Source: Scalesia atractyloides
Taxonomy: Eukaryota > Streptophyta > Magnoliopsida > Asterales > Asteraceae
Reading direction: 5' to 3'
Assembly (NCBI GenBank): GCA_947069175.1
Contig: CAMTDV010000013.1
Coordinates: 13,435,501-13,499,500 of the forward strand
Length of the DNA stretch: 64,000 nt
Made by a program: the position numbers and the translations under genes
Notes under the pieces: model-generated
Database searches by the model: none
What the model was told of the DNA's origin: nothing
Seen by the model: the letters and a program-made list of their open reading frames with translations, nothing else
Part shown: positions 1 through 11,340 of the stretch, one piece after another
Layout: each line of letters begins with the position of its first letter
Numbering within the stretch: the stretch's first letter is position 1

Positions 1-1454
1 ACTATAGCGGGTTTAGAAAAGATCTAACATAATTGGCCCAAACTTAGAGCAACACGACGAGTTGTTTCTAATTTTTGATTTTGAACTCGATTGGGCTTGC
101 ATGCTAAATGATTCAAGATTATTCTTGATTAAAGTAATGAGAAGCTCTAATCGAAAATAATGTTCTTTTATCTTGGATGAGTCAGATGCTTCATAGAGCT
201 GTTTGATTTCTAAAAAGGTTAATATCGTTTAACGGAAAATTGTAATTTACTATCTTCCAATGATGGGTAGCCTTGATAAGATAAAGGAGAAGTTGATCTA
301 AACTTATTTCGATGTCGAAATTGTAATCAATACCAAGAGACATATCATAAAACTAGGGTTGATAGGTTTCTTTTCATTTTTTCTTTTATCACTTGGGGTT
401 TTTAATGGTCTTGTAAGAACACTAAATTATGCATGTATATAAAGAATTATGGGAAGATAGATGAAACTGAATGTTTAGTGGTTTAAGTCAATATTAGCAA
501 ATTCATCTTAGTGAGGTCTATTCCTTAATCAATTAATTTCACTATCAGTGTCTCACTATTGGTAAATATCACTGTCCTTACGTCTTGCAGTCATAATTAA
601 CATCTCACTAGATAGGTATACCTTCTTCGTCTTATTGTAGTTATCGCTTCTTTTCGTCGCACTAGTTAAATTGCGTTCACCTATAGCTGTTTCATCAAAT
701 TAGTAGTGATTACAAATGACAGTGAAGACAAATAGAAGATCAGTTTATCTCCCATTTTTATGGATTTGTAATAGAAAAAGGAAGCTGAATTTGAACTATA
801 TCAACTGATCAAGTGGATTTGTAATCCAAACTCCTTATACAAATATAATTGGTTTCTTGTCTTTAGCTGCTTACTCGTGTGCCTTTTAATAATATGATGC
901 AATAAAAAAGAATTACATTTTGAATTCAGTGGAGACAGTATTTTAAAAATATTATTCATATAGATTGGTTGAGCAGCACTATAATTGGTTATCAAAAATT
1001 TTATTTTTCATAGAACTAATTTGGTAGTTCATGAGGGGTCCATTTCATTCCTTCCAAACATCAATGCAAAAGTTAGGTTCACATCATAACCATATCTTTC
1101 TTTTACCGAATTTTTAGGGTCATTTTTATTTTTATATATTCAAGATAAAATAAAAACAGATAACACACTCAAATATCGTTTTTCTTTAACTTTTTATATA
1201 TATTTTATAAGTCACATAAAATACTATTTACTTATTTATCATATAAATTAGCAACAAGTCAAGGCATTAAGGTGTTGTATCCCATATTTTGAGGGGTTTT
1301 TTTAATTTTTTTTAATATTTTGTTTTAAACCCAAAACTACTTGATTTTGTAGGTTTAACCCAAAAGTTTTTAGTTTTTTCCAATTTAACCTCACAACTTT
1401 TTTTACTTTCAACTTTGATCCCCAATATTTTTCATATTTTGAAAAATTTTTCGT
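1..1454. other. Anonymous AT-rich intergenic DNA
   Basis: I see no coding potential, RNA gene or recognisable element termini here. The short open frames have no recognisable domain and no codon structure. From about 1270 to 1450 there are T-rich runs of the kind found at the ends of plant MITEs, but no partner inverted repeat could be placed. Confidence 0.5.
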
Positions 1455-1600
1455 TTTACATTTGGTTCTAAATTTTACGAGTTAACACGGCACAATGTGT
1501 GTGTGTGGTTCAGTGATTTTACGTTTTGTTATACGCTTTGTTCTAAATTTTACGAGTTAACATGGCGTAACGTACGTGTGTGGTTCAGTGTATTTACGTT
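1455..1600. repeat. Two-copy tandem repeat, ~75 bp unit
   Basis: Two adjacent units, about 1455-1529 and 1530-1600, share the core TTCTAAATTTTACGAGTTAA followed by a GTGTGTGGTTCAGTG block and TTTACGTT. They differ at several positions, including paired CA-to-CG and TG-to-CG changes. The duplication is old and has no obvious function. Confidence 0.7.
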
Positions 1601-1759
1601 GTCTATTTTTTCCCGTTTAATAAGTTCGTCACAACGAACGAGTTCTAAATCGAGTTAGTTATTATTTTCTCTGTTTTATATAATTTCTCCACGTTAAGAC
1701 GCCACAACTTCAATGTTGGTGGTCGTTGGCTATAGTGTGTCATTGGTGCTATTTGTCAC

Positions 1760-2015
1760 GGTTTTATGCCCTCGCGGCAACGCGGAGGCTTAATACGATA
1801 GGTAATTTATATGGATACAAGTTATGTAACGTAGTAATTATGATACCATTAATTGTATTTAGCTTATTTCGTGAATAACTTATTTATATAAGATAGTTAT
1901 ACAGATTTAACCGACAAAAAACATCTTTAACATACTATAAATAAATGTAAATCTGATCAATAGCATATTAATTTCGTTGGCCGCGACGCAACGCGCACAG
2001 ATCAAATCTTCTAGT
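1760..2015 (+). mobile_element. Helitron-like 3' terminus (possible)
   Basis: A GC-rich segment of the form GCGACGCAACGCGC near 1982-1996 is followed, about 15 bases later, by CTAGT at 2011-2015. A short GC-rich hairpin followed by CTRRT is the 3' signature of plant Helitrons. A second GC-rich hairpin (GCGGCAACGC) lies near 1773. The 5' TC terminus and the insertion between A and T could not be fixed, and the stem is degenerate, so this is tentative. Confidence 0.33.
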
Positions 2016-2382
2016 TTCGTGTAAATATAGTAGAATAGTACAATACAACTTGTAAGGATTTAAACAACTAATATTTTCACATATTAAAATTTTAGAGCGC
2101 TAACTTTTTAAAGTTCAATATTTCATAATAGTTATAGGGGCCACTTACTTGGTTCTTGTACTTTTTATTTAATTTTAAACATACTTAACCAACTTATAAA
2201 TTTTTAATTTAACAATTGAAGTCAATTAAGCTCAAATAGATCAAGATTTTGCATCAAGATTGATATTCTATGCTTATGAGATCCTATTCTGAAACTAATA
2301 TGTTTTTACCGAATTAAAACATCCAGATCATAATATCTTGATTCTTAATTAATGTCAACATCTTAAGTTTAACACCAAAATT

Positions 2383-2684
2383 TTTTTTGAACTACAAGCA
2401 ACGAGGAGCCAACCACCGTGACATCGGGCGTTGTGACCAAGGTCGACTGCTCGACCGCCGCCAGCCCCTTGGCTCTCCCAGATGCGCGGAAACCCGACCT
2501 CCACCCGCTCGAAGACACGTGGAATAATCGGTAAAACCTCGCTTCCTATCCAAGACGAACCGGCGCCACCCGTATTCATCCTTCACCTAGATGCCGCAGA
2601 AAATAATGAAGAGAGTGAAAGTCGAACCTGGATCACAAAGAATATCAAGTTTTTCTTCAACCACTCCACCACTAGCTAACTGGC
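2383..2684 (-). mobile_element. SINE with tRNA-derived head, intact target-site duplication
   Basis: On the minus strand the element starts with a tRNA-like head. It contains a box-A-like GTGGTGGAGTGGTTG and a box-B-like CCAGGTTCGACT, followed by a ~220 bp body and a short terminal A-run (the T-run at 2381-2388 on the plus strand). It is flanked by the 12 bp direct repeat AACACCAAAATT at 2371-2382 and 2685-2696. That repeat is the signature of LINE-mediated retroposition. A clear relative lies at 17298-17598. The family is non-coding; the open frames over it are chance. SINEs are transcribed by RNA polymerase III from the internal A and B boxes. Confidence 0.85.
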
Positions 2685-2696
2685 AACACCAAAATT

Positions 2697-3597
2697 GATT
2701 TACAAAATTATTTTCTGGCATATGTTCTAGAGCATTTCTTGTAATATAGGGATGTGATTTTTAAGCCTCATGTAGATAGAATTTGACTATATTGTTAGTC
2801 TATTGGTTGTTATTTATTTATTTTTTTATTTATTTATATTTTAACTTAAGAGCTCATCCTTTATAATTATTCAAACAAGCTTAAGTAGGTGTTAATCAGG
2901 TTCAAATTTAATTCCAGTATAACTATAAATCCAACAATTTACACTGCATAAAAAGTTCGATAAAATTTACACTATAAAGTAAAAAAATAGAAAAGACTGG
3001 GGACCCATCTGACCATCACTAAAAACCGCCACTAAAGGGTCGTATAACCTTAAATCTGCCTTTCCCTCCAAGTTCCTTCCATGCTTAAAAAGTATTTGTC
3101 TGAAAATCAAGCATATAATTTGTTATCCGAGGATGATAAAATGTGAGGGAAAAATGTTAACGAAAACAGTTTTTCTTGATTTTTCTGTGACAAAAATTCG
3201 AAAACAGTATAAAAATGAGTGAAAGGTCTTTGATGGAAATCCATTTCTTTTGGAATATTTGTCTCTACGTGTAGGTTGTGCATTCTAGTCAAAAAAACGA
3301 CAATGAAAGGGCACATGCAATCAACTCTAAAATTGAAAAATATTATTAAATATTTTTCAATTTGAACAATATTATAACAACAAAACTAAACTCAATAAAT
3401 ATCACTAGTAACAAGAATATCTGAAATGTTTGAAGAGAGTGAGATGTAGATGACCTCTTCCCCTTGAAGTAGTGAGTCTGCTTTACAAGGGACCCTGACT
3501 CCAAAACAAATGATGTACTTCTAGTGGTTTCAATAAACTAATTAAATTAACTCTAAACTAAACACTTTAAGTTTTAAATTTATAACCTAACACTCTT
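2697..3597. other. Intergenic DNA, nothing recognised
   Basis: AT-rich sequence with no convincing ORF, splice pattern or element ends. Confidence 0.5.
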
Positions 3598-3600
3598 TAA

Positions 3601-4207
3601 GGCTATGTCTATTCACAACTCAATTCAACCCAACCTTTAATAAAAAGAAAATAATTTCTCTCTCTTCAATCTACACAACTCAACTCAACTCAACCTTCAA
3701 CACTCATTAGCAACCCAACCCGAACTAACTTTTTTTAAACAAAATATATTTATAAATACTTTTTTATTTCATTAGAATTATTAAAATATTTTTTTATTTT
3801 GAAACAAACAGTTTATTTACTTTAAATATAAAAAAATAAGAATAAAGAAAAAATAACATTGATAAAATGATAAATATTTATTTAAACTAAAGAAAAGCGT
3901 TTTTTAAACCAACTTTGTTTTTAACAAAATTTATATTGCTATGTTAAAAAAACTAAGAAGTACCATGTATTTCTTTATTTACTTTAAATATAACAAGTTA
4001 TTGAAGTAAATAAATTGTGAGGGAAAAGAGAAAAATAAGAAAAAGAAAATAGAATAAAAGCCACTAGTTGAGTGACATGTGGTATACAAATTGGTTGCAA
4101 CCCAGGTTGCAAGCACGAACAAGTTGTGGAATTAAAATGCATTTTTCTTTGTTTTTATTTAATTTGGACAACCCAACCCTAAGAAAAGGTTACCGATGGA
4201 GATAGCC
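3601..4207. mobile_element. Harbinger-type MITE, TAA target duplication
   Basis: The left end GGCTATGTCTATTC and the right end (read inward from 4207 on the minus strand) GGCTATCTCCATC form an imperfect terminal inverted repeat. The element sits between two TAA trinucleotides (3598-3600 and 4208-4210). A 3 bp TWA duplication is diagnostic of PIF/Harbinger transposition. The ~607 bp interior is AT-rich and non-coding. The ends resemble those of the larger element at 53325-55925. Confidence 0.75.
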
Positions 4208-4210
4208 TAA

Positions 4211-5768
4211 ACTTAAACCACAAAACCGTTAAGTGTGTCGATCAATGTAGTAAAGCCTAAAAAGTCTGAGCATCAAACTCACGAGACTTTACTGAAAATG
4301 TATATTAGACTCGATTGCGTATCTAAACTGACTCAATTTAATTGTTTTTATGTTATGAGGGGGGGGGGGGGGGGTTCTAACAACCTAAGTGTAGTTAATA
4401 AAAATTTACTAAAACTAACTAAGACACGAACTTTACTAAAGACGAGATCAGATGATGGAAAAGCACTACCTAGGTTAAGAAACTTATTCATGACTCATGG
4501 TTTTATAACGGAATTGGTATTAGATGGAATCGGGATCTACGATACTAAACTAATAAGGAATCCTAGAGTATCATCAACCCTTCTCAAGGATTTCAATTAA
4601 AAAAACTCTAAAACTATTAAACACACCGGTTGGTCAGATAGCTTCACAACGAATCTGACAATACTAAAATACCCTAAAAGATGGTCTACCTCACAACGTG
4701 AGAATTTCAATATACCCTAAAGTGTAAATGGGTAATCTATAATCAGTTCATCATATTCAGGTATGCAGCAATCAAGAGACAGTGAAGGAAGACCCGCTCA
4801 CACGAAATCAGACCCTAAACCGTCAAAAGACGAATATAAACCTAACTAATCCTCACCTCACAGCTATTGGACTAGGAATAAACCTCAATCACATTTCCTA
4901 CGAAAATCTCCAAAAAATATTCATGAACTAATCGCTAACACACAGTCCGCAACCTAAGTAGCAATCATACATGAAAGACATTTACAAAAACGCAAGTAGA
5001 ACATATGAAAGAGTTTGAATCAGTAATAAGCATGCGATACGTTTGACTTCAAGATTAATACATGTACTAAAGTATTAATCCATCTAAGCTTTACCATAAA
5101 CCGAAAGAAAAACCATGTATCAACAAATATTCATCCTAAACTAGGTAGTAACAAAGTATTTTAGCCCATAATCATCTTTAAAGCACAATCACAAGTCATA
5201 ACGAATCTAAGCAACATGTTTTGAATCAAGAAAACAAAGAAACTTGAAACTCGAATGATGAACACCCAAGAAATCTTGATCCGTTGCTTCAAATCTTAAA
5301 CCTTAGCCTTCGTATGTTCCAAAATTCGTCTATGGTATGTTGTGGTTCGTCTAGGATTAGTTATTTTTCGTATTAAGGTTAATTGAGGGCTTACATAGGG
5401 TTAAAATCAATTTTTTGCGTTGAACTGGCATCCCCTCGCGTCGCGTGAGAGGGTTTAGGTGAATCTCTCGCGTGACGCGACGCACATCAGATTCTGGAAA
5501 ACTGTTTTCGTCATAACTTCTTCATTTCAACTCCGTTTTCGCCTACGTCTTTGCAATTCAATTCTCTATCATCTCATATTCTTAATTATCCATTTCCATT
5601 ACATGAGAATATTTCACCAAGCCCAAACATTCTCATGTGTGTTCGTTTCTTTAATAATGTACAAAATACAAGGAAAAATATGTGTATTTCACACCACATC
5701 AAATATCCCCACACTTAACCTTTTTCCGTCCCTGAAAAAGAATTCTGCAATGGAATCACAGTCAGGTT
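4211..5768. other. Decayed repeat (probably LTR-element remnant), no intact gene
   Basis: A 16-G homopolymer lies at 4359-4374. At 5434-5482 there are GC-rich dyad motifs of the CTCTCGCGTGACGCGACGC type, followed by AT-rich sequence. The same style of GC-rich motif sits in the U3 of several LTRs elsewhere in the window and near 13210-13345, so this is probably a retrotransposon remnant. No PBS, gag or pol was recognised. The 121-codon open frame at 4235-4600 runs through the poly-G tract and looks spurious. Confidence 0.4.
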
Positions 5769-5771
5769 TAA

Positions 5772-5907
5772 GGGAGTGTTTGGCTTAGCTTTTCCAAACT
5801 ACGTATGACTTTTCACATCACATACACTCCCAATCCCAAACACTATTTAACTTTTCAAAAAGTCAATAAGTTATAAATTGGCTAAAATAAGCAATCTCAA
5901 ACACCCC
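5772..5907. mobile_element. Tourist-like (Harbinger-type) MITE
   Basis: This 136 bp element starts GGGAGTGTTTGGCTTAGC. Its right end read on the minus strand starts GGGGTGTTTGAGATTGC. TAA flanks both sides (5769-5771 and 5908-5910). Length, termini and TAA duplication fit Tourist-like MITEs mobilised by PIF/Harbinger transposases. Confidence 0.75.
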
Positions 5908-5910
5908 TAA

Positions 5911-6468
5911 ATCTGGTTGCAATATTAACGTTACTTAACTTTAAAATCGAATAACATGTTAACTGTGATTGTAGGTATACGTGTCCACTTAAACCCAAAC
6001 ACCAGTTTTACAGGCCCCTTATCATGTAAATTTAAGTTCAACTGGGTCATTCAACCTAGGGCCTCACACTAAGGAAGCGATAGTTCTACCTAATCATGCC
6101 TCAAGCTTATGAAACAAAAGGAACAGTCAATTGACTCTTCCTAACCATTTTATATCAAAATAAAAATAATTTTAACATCAATTATTTTCCTTTTTTTCTT
6201 TCATGAGCAACTAGACATACTTATACCTTACCCAGAAGCTGTCTCTACTAGAGTCACCATCCTTAAGAATGATAACACAAGCTTCGTCATTTTTTTTACT
6301 AACTTAACCTAGAGGGATCTTCGATCAGAGTCATCATCCCCAAGGGAAATTACATAGGCCTCGTTATTTTTTTATCTAGCTCATTTTTCAATTTTTTTTC
6401 TTCTTGATAAAAAATTCTAATGGTTTTAATTTATAACATCATTTCTTAAACTGTTATTGACGGTTTCT
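5911..6468. other. Spacer with an imperfect direct repeat
   Basis: Two imperfect copies of a ~75 bp block lie at about 6238-6310 and 6312-6385. Each contains an AGAGTCAYCATCC core and ends in a CTCGT-like segment plus a T-run. No gene or element end was recognised. Confidence 0.45.
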
Positions 6469-6544
6469 GTAACACCCTGTAAAATCGTGTCTAGTAATAT
6501 AGTGACACGTGTCGATTTTATTTTTTTAGTCTATTAAAGACTAA

Positions 6545-6780
6545 CAGGGACTAAAAGCGTCAACTTGCTCAAACTAAGTCTCTGAGTGATATTTTGATGT
6601 CAACATGCATAAATCAAGCCTCTGAGTGACTTTAGTGTCAACATGCTTAAATCATAGCCTCTGAGTGACCATTAGTGTCAGCATGCTAAAACTTGGCCTT
6701 TGAGTGACCGTTGTGTCAACATGGCCAGCCTCTGAGTGACATCGGAGTCAACATGCTTATAATGAGCCTCTGAGTGATCT
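6545..6780. repeat. Minisatellite in LTR U3, 32-42 bp unit, six units
   Basis: Six units of the form GTCAACATGC, variable A-rich spacer, CTCTGAGTGA. The same array, with the same order of unit variants, recurs at about 9098-9332, so it predates the split of the two LTRs. Confidence 0.8.
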
Positions 6781-6994
6781 TTTACGAAGTCCTAATGATA
6801 TACGTTAAAATATACATAATTTAGTTCCCCATTTTGCCGCCCTTTTGTGCATTTTTGGCTAAAATATCGTCATATAGGTACTTAATCGGTTAATTTTATA
6901 TTTTCAGGTCCAAAACGACGTACCGCATACAAAGTTGGAGAAAAGTGGGATTAACGAACCTTCCAGATAAATTCTGCAGATTCTGCTGAAGTTA

Positions 6995-7315
6995 CGGATG
7001 TCGCAAGGCCGTGCAACCCATTGGCACGACCGTGCGAGACTTGCGATCTCGGAAGCACAGACCGTGCGAGAGGCAGTGCAGCTCATTTCTCGGCACGCAC
7101 TACCGTGCGGCCCATTGGCACGGCCGTACGCGACGTGATTGCTGATCACATGTAACCTGAAGCCTTGGCACGGCCGTGCTACTTATTGGCACGACCGTGC
7201 ACATCTGAAGATTTTGCCGCTCAAACATCCACTTGTCTGCCCATGCCTTGCAGTGACGTAATGCTGATGCGCACGACCGTGCGCATAAAGTGCACGGCCA
7301 TGCCGATATGAAACT
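6995..7315. promoter_or_regulatory. Cluster of GC-rich dyad motifs upstream of TATA
   Basis: About eight occurrences of GCACG(G/A)CCGTGC or one-mismatch forms lie within ~320 bp, just 5' of TATAAA at 7320. The background is AT-rich, so the cluster is conspicuous. It probably serves as repeated binding sites or a CpG-dense methylation target in the U3; that function is inference. Confidence 0.6.
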
Positions 7316-8615
7316 TGTCTATAAAACAGAGCATTTGCGACTGATCAAAACATTGGGTAATTTTCCATGTTTCTGGGCGAATTCTGAGGTCCGAGAGCTT
7401 CCTGGCAGGGACGGTTTCAGGCCTCAAGGTTGCAAGAAGCTTTTCATTCATCCAATCCATCATATCCTTGCTTGTTTATGGTTTGATTTCTTGTTCTTCA
7501 CATTTATTTTGAGCACATTTGCAAGCATTGAGCTGATGTTTATGTAATATTGTTATGAATATTATGAAAAACACTTGTTTTATGATCAATATTTAGTTTG
7601 TTATCAAGTTAAAATGAAGCTCAGACAACTGTTCATGTCTGAATCTTGATGATCAATCTTGTTTCATTGATGTTGGATTCTTGATTATGATTGTTTATCT
7701 TGGATGATTAGTAAATGGTTAGTTAGGATAAGTTGAATAAACCCCATAATTAATCATTTATTAGTGAACTGTTAACTTGATTAATATGTTTACACCATGA
7801 AACTAGAAATGTGTATTGGTTTAATAAAAGATAATCTGATTTTGATCAAGAATGCTTTCTTACACGGAAGGGCTCTAACGGGTCAGATGGTGATTGCGGG
7901 TTCTTAATAAGGTCATAATTTTTGTTGAGTATTTTTTGCCAAAATAACCAACTTGGTAGATTTATGTTTAAGACTTGAAAAATGAATAAGTTTGTGATAT
8001 GATCTACGTTATGCTTTCCTCGGTAGTTGTATTGTGTTTATCGGTATTGCTTTCCTTGATAAAGTGAGGTTACAAAACTCTTAACGGATGACTAACTTAT
8101 TTTTAAAGATTCACATGAAAATATATCAATAGCTCGCTAAAGAATAATTTTAGGTGGTTAAAGTGTGTTTATCGCGTTAACTTTCCGAAGAATTATCATA
8201 TTAGGATTCCCGAAAGGGATACTAGTTGTCTTTATAATTGGAAAATTGATCAAGTGCCTTGTGACATTTTTGATAACATGCTTATATTGTTTATAAAACA
8301 AGACAAAAGAAAAAGAAATTATATTTTTATTTGAAGTCTTATATATTTTAAATATATTTTTAGAAATTCTCATGTAAAAACTATTTCACATATCTTTTTA
8401 CCATTAGACAAATGACAACGGTTTAGTACATAGGCGACTGTCCGCGTCCATGGATCGACATCTGGTTCTTACCCATACTTTACTACATATACGATAGGGT
8501 ACACTTGTCCTTTTGTGTGTGTTTTAATTTAAGGTAGAAATCATTTTTATAAATATTAAAACCGAGTTCGTGTGTAAAGTTCATTGTAAAAATGTGTATA
8601 TATACGCACACGTCA

Positions 8616-8819
8616 CCTAACTCTCACAAGTCCCATTTGTTGGAAGAGAGAGATTAAATCCGTAATTATATAAAAGTTGGACAATGGAGGGATTAAAAGT
8701 GTCAACATGTTAATTTATACCTCTTAGTGACTTTTTAACGAACCGAGAGCTCGACAATGTACGGGCATAATCCCGTATACGCCAAATATTGGCTATGAAG
8801 GGCTAAATATGCTAAAAGG
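8616..8819 (+). repeat. Duplicated LTR U3 block
   Basis: About 205 bp that recurs at about 9346-9553 with roughly 5% differences. It includes one unit of the GTCAACATG repeat and a TCGACAATGT(A/C)CGGGCATAAT block. It sits immediately upstream of the pol remnant, which is not a normal position for U3 sequence, so it marks a rearrangement junction. Confidence 0.7.
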
Positions 8820-8984
8820 GTGTTCGTTGAGAAACCAATTTCGATCGAGGATCGGCAGGTTAAGAAGCTCCGAAAGAAATTGATACCTATAGTAAAGGTT
8901 AAATGAGACGCCTTTAGAGGTCTCGAGTATACATGGGAGGTTGAGTCCACTATACGACAAAAGTACCCCCATCTTTTTGAATAA
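8820..8984 (+). pseudogene. C-terminal end of a Ty3 chromovirus pol (dead)
   Basis: The frame encodes about 54 residues up to TAA at 8982-8984. It resembles the extreme C-terminal part of plant Del/Tekay chromovirus polyproteins: an EKP-(V/I)-xI-ED-Q stretch, a VKKLRKK stretch, and a TWEVES-x-IR-x-KYPHLF ending. A TGA at 8904-8906 replaces what is normally a Trp codon before the acidic stretch. The fragment is followed by a purine-rich tract (about 9009-9021) and then an LTR start at 9022, which is the expected 3' order of such elements. All upstream pol sequence is missing. Confidence 0.75.
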
Positions 8985-9803
8985 AATCTCGAGGTCGAGA
9001 TTTCTTTTAAATGGGTGAGGATGTAACATCCTGTAAAATCGTGTCCAGTAATATAGTGACACGTGTTGTATTATTTTTTTAGTCTATTAAAGACTAGCAG
9101 GGACTAAAAGCGTCAACATGCTCAAACTAAGTCTCTGAGTGATCTTCTGATGTCAACATGCATAAACCAAGCCTCTGAGTGACCATTAGTGTCAACATGC
9201 TTAAATCATAGCCTCTGAGTGACCATTAGTGTTAACATGCTAAAACTTGGCCTTTGAGTGACCGTTGTGTCAACATGCCCAGCCTCTGAGTGACATCAGA
9301 GTCAACATGCTTATAATGAGCCTCTGAGTGATCTTTTACAAAGTCCTAACTCTCACAAGTCCCATTTGTTGGACGAGAGGGATTAAATCCGTAATTATAT
9401 AAAAGTTGGACAATGGAGAGATTAAAAGTGTCAACATGTTAATTTACACCTCAGAGTGACCTTTTAACGAACCAAGAGCTCGACAATGTCCGGGCATAAT
9501 CCCGGGTACGCCAAATATTGGCTTCGAAGCGCTAAATATGCTAAAAGGGTGTTTTAGGAGGTTCTAGGAGGTGTTATAAGTTGAGGGGCTAAAAGTTTCA
9601 AACTTTAAAACTGGCCATGGGGCGCTCGCGGGGCGCGAGAGGCCTGTTTCTGCAGAAGATTTCCTTGGCCACCACTCAAAGGTGCCAAAAACCATTAAAT
9701 CGAAACCATGGTCTTCCAAACTGCTATGCCACGATTTGGGACATTTGTAAGTTCCCTCTTACACCCCTTCACACCTAGCATTATCTCCTTCAAGCTCTCT
9801 AAC

Positions 9804-9810
9804 TATAAAC
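9804..9810 (+). promoter_or_regulatory. Probable TATA box of family C LTR
   Basis: CTATAAACAGG lies about 160 bp downstream of the GC-rich dyad. The matching position in the inverted family C fragment (42757-42770, minus strand) reads CTATAAATAGG, so the box is conserved between copies. Confidence 0.6.
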
Positions 9811-10369
9811 AGGTGCCCAAGTTTACCATTTGAACTTGCAACTTTTTTATTCATAACTCTTCTCCCTCCTCTTGAAGTTCCTAACTGAAATGAGCATCCA
9901 ACTTAGTTTTATTGCCTTCTAGGAACCTCTTGTAAGTGTTCCTTCCTTGTGCATTTTCGTTTATAGGCTTTTATAGCCAAAAGTTAAGCGTTTTACGGAA
10001 AACGCCTTGACTTTCGGTTAAGACCATTATGGTCCAGCCATTGTTCGTAATGAACATGGCTATGTGATCGTAATAAGGTAGGTGTTAGTCCCTATAAGGG
10101 GCACCTCCTGAAGATCACGTTTGCTAGACCAATTGATGGGTCAAAGTTACTATATTAGAAAGTCAAACAGTCCATTTTTTGTAAAAATCATAAATTGATC
10201 TTATATATGTTATGAAACCTGTTTTGACACTTAAACAAGTTGGTAATAATTATTAGAACATGTAAGAACATGTTCGGCTCGTCAATTTCAGTTCTAGGGT
10301 CGGTTCGCAACCGAAAGTCGAAATGTTTGACTTCTGCTTTGACTTTCGATTCTGACCCGATTTAGATTA

Positions 10370-11340
10370 GTTAGCTACTGATCTAAAGTTGCATTATGAT
10401 CGTAATATAATGTAGCATAACCCTATGAGGTTATATTACATGATCATAATCAGAATTTGAGTTTATGCACAAGTTCCGTAATTATGCCATTTTGACTATA
10501 ATGCCCTTTTTGCATAAAATAAGGTTTAAAGGATAATGAACTTGAAAATAAAGTTCCTATTGATGTAATATTATAAGTAGGATTATTTGGGATGTTAAAA
10601 CAGATTATAAACTGAATTTATGAACAAGTCCTTGTAATATGTCGGTAAATGACGGTAAAGCCCTTATGGCTTATAAAATGGTTTTAATTATAGCTTTTCA
10701 AGGTAAATCTTTCACCTACTGATATGTTATATTAAATAGCATATCTAAGACATTTTAATCCGACCCTAACATCAGTTTTCGTTAAACATCACATAAATAG
10801 TCATTTTACGACATAAGCGTCGTTTCGGCGCATAGTATGGTTTTAAACCATAACTATAAACCAAGACTTGTTACCTACTGATTTTAAAACTCATTTTAAA
10901 TATTTATACATTAGGTATTTGGTATGCACTCAGAATCCCAAATAAATTGTAAACTATGTGATAATGACCAAAATGCCCTTTCGGTGCATAGTTTGGCCAT
11001 AAAAGATAAATTACACATATAATTAATATCTTACTGATATTATATCATAAATAATGTATTTTTCAAGAATGCTTATAGTTATAACATCAAATTATATTCA
11101 AGTTCCTTTTATACGGTATGAACTTACCGAAATGCCCTTATGAGGCATAGTTTCATTTTAAAACCTTAACGGGCATAAAAGTTGATATCCTACTGATGTT
11201 ACAACTTATTTTAAGAGTAATGGCATATAGAACTTGTCCATGACTTATCCGGTTACCCGATATCGCTGATATGCGTACGGTTAAGCATATGTAACTAGTT
11301 TACAAAAATTAACCGAAACGGGTCTAACCTTGTCGTTTAA
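10370..11340. repeat. Diverged tandem array, ~159 bp period, in LTR R-U5
   Basis: The marker TACTGAT (or TATTGAT) occurs at 10376, 10558, 10717, 10876, 11032 and 11191, giving spacings of 182, 159, 159, 156 and 159. Each unit also holds an ATGCCCTT-like block followed by GCATA and a TTTTAAA tract. Unit sequences are strongly diverged while the period is nearly constant. The inverted copy at 41690-42863 keeps the 159 and ~183 spacings. Confidence 0.75.

Larger units (their letters stand above)
6469..8615 (+). mobile_element. Plus-strand LTR (family D), 3' limit uncertain
   Basis: It begins TGTAACACCCTG, the same start as the LTR at 9022. The first ~310 bp holds six diverged units of a 32-42 bp repeat (core CTCTGAGTGAC plus GTCAACATGC). 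At 6995-7315 lies a cluster of about eight GC-rich dyad motifs of the GGCACGGCCGTGC type, and directly after it a TATAAA at 7320-7325, the likely promoter. About 1.3 kb of probable R-U5 follows. The homology to the 9022 LTR stops after ~310 bp, so the two share a head but not the promoter region. The 3' end is not marked by a recognisable terminus and 8615 is only a working limit. Confidence 0.6.

Noticed and set aside
2355..2679. Three overlapping open frames of 64-74 codons on both strands
   Set aside because: They lie wholly within the SINE at 2383-2684, and the related copy at 17298 does not preserve the frames.
4235..4600. 121-codon plus-strand ORF
   Set aside because: It runs through a 16-G homopolymer, has no domain and biased composition, and lies in decayed repeat DNA.
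6545..9332. CRISPR-like array (regular short repeats)
   Set aside because: The repeat units are diverged, spacers are not unique, and both arrays sit at the start of plant LTRs in nuclear DNA.
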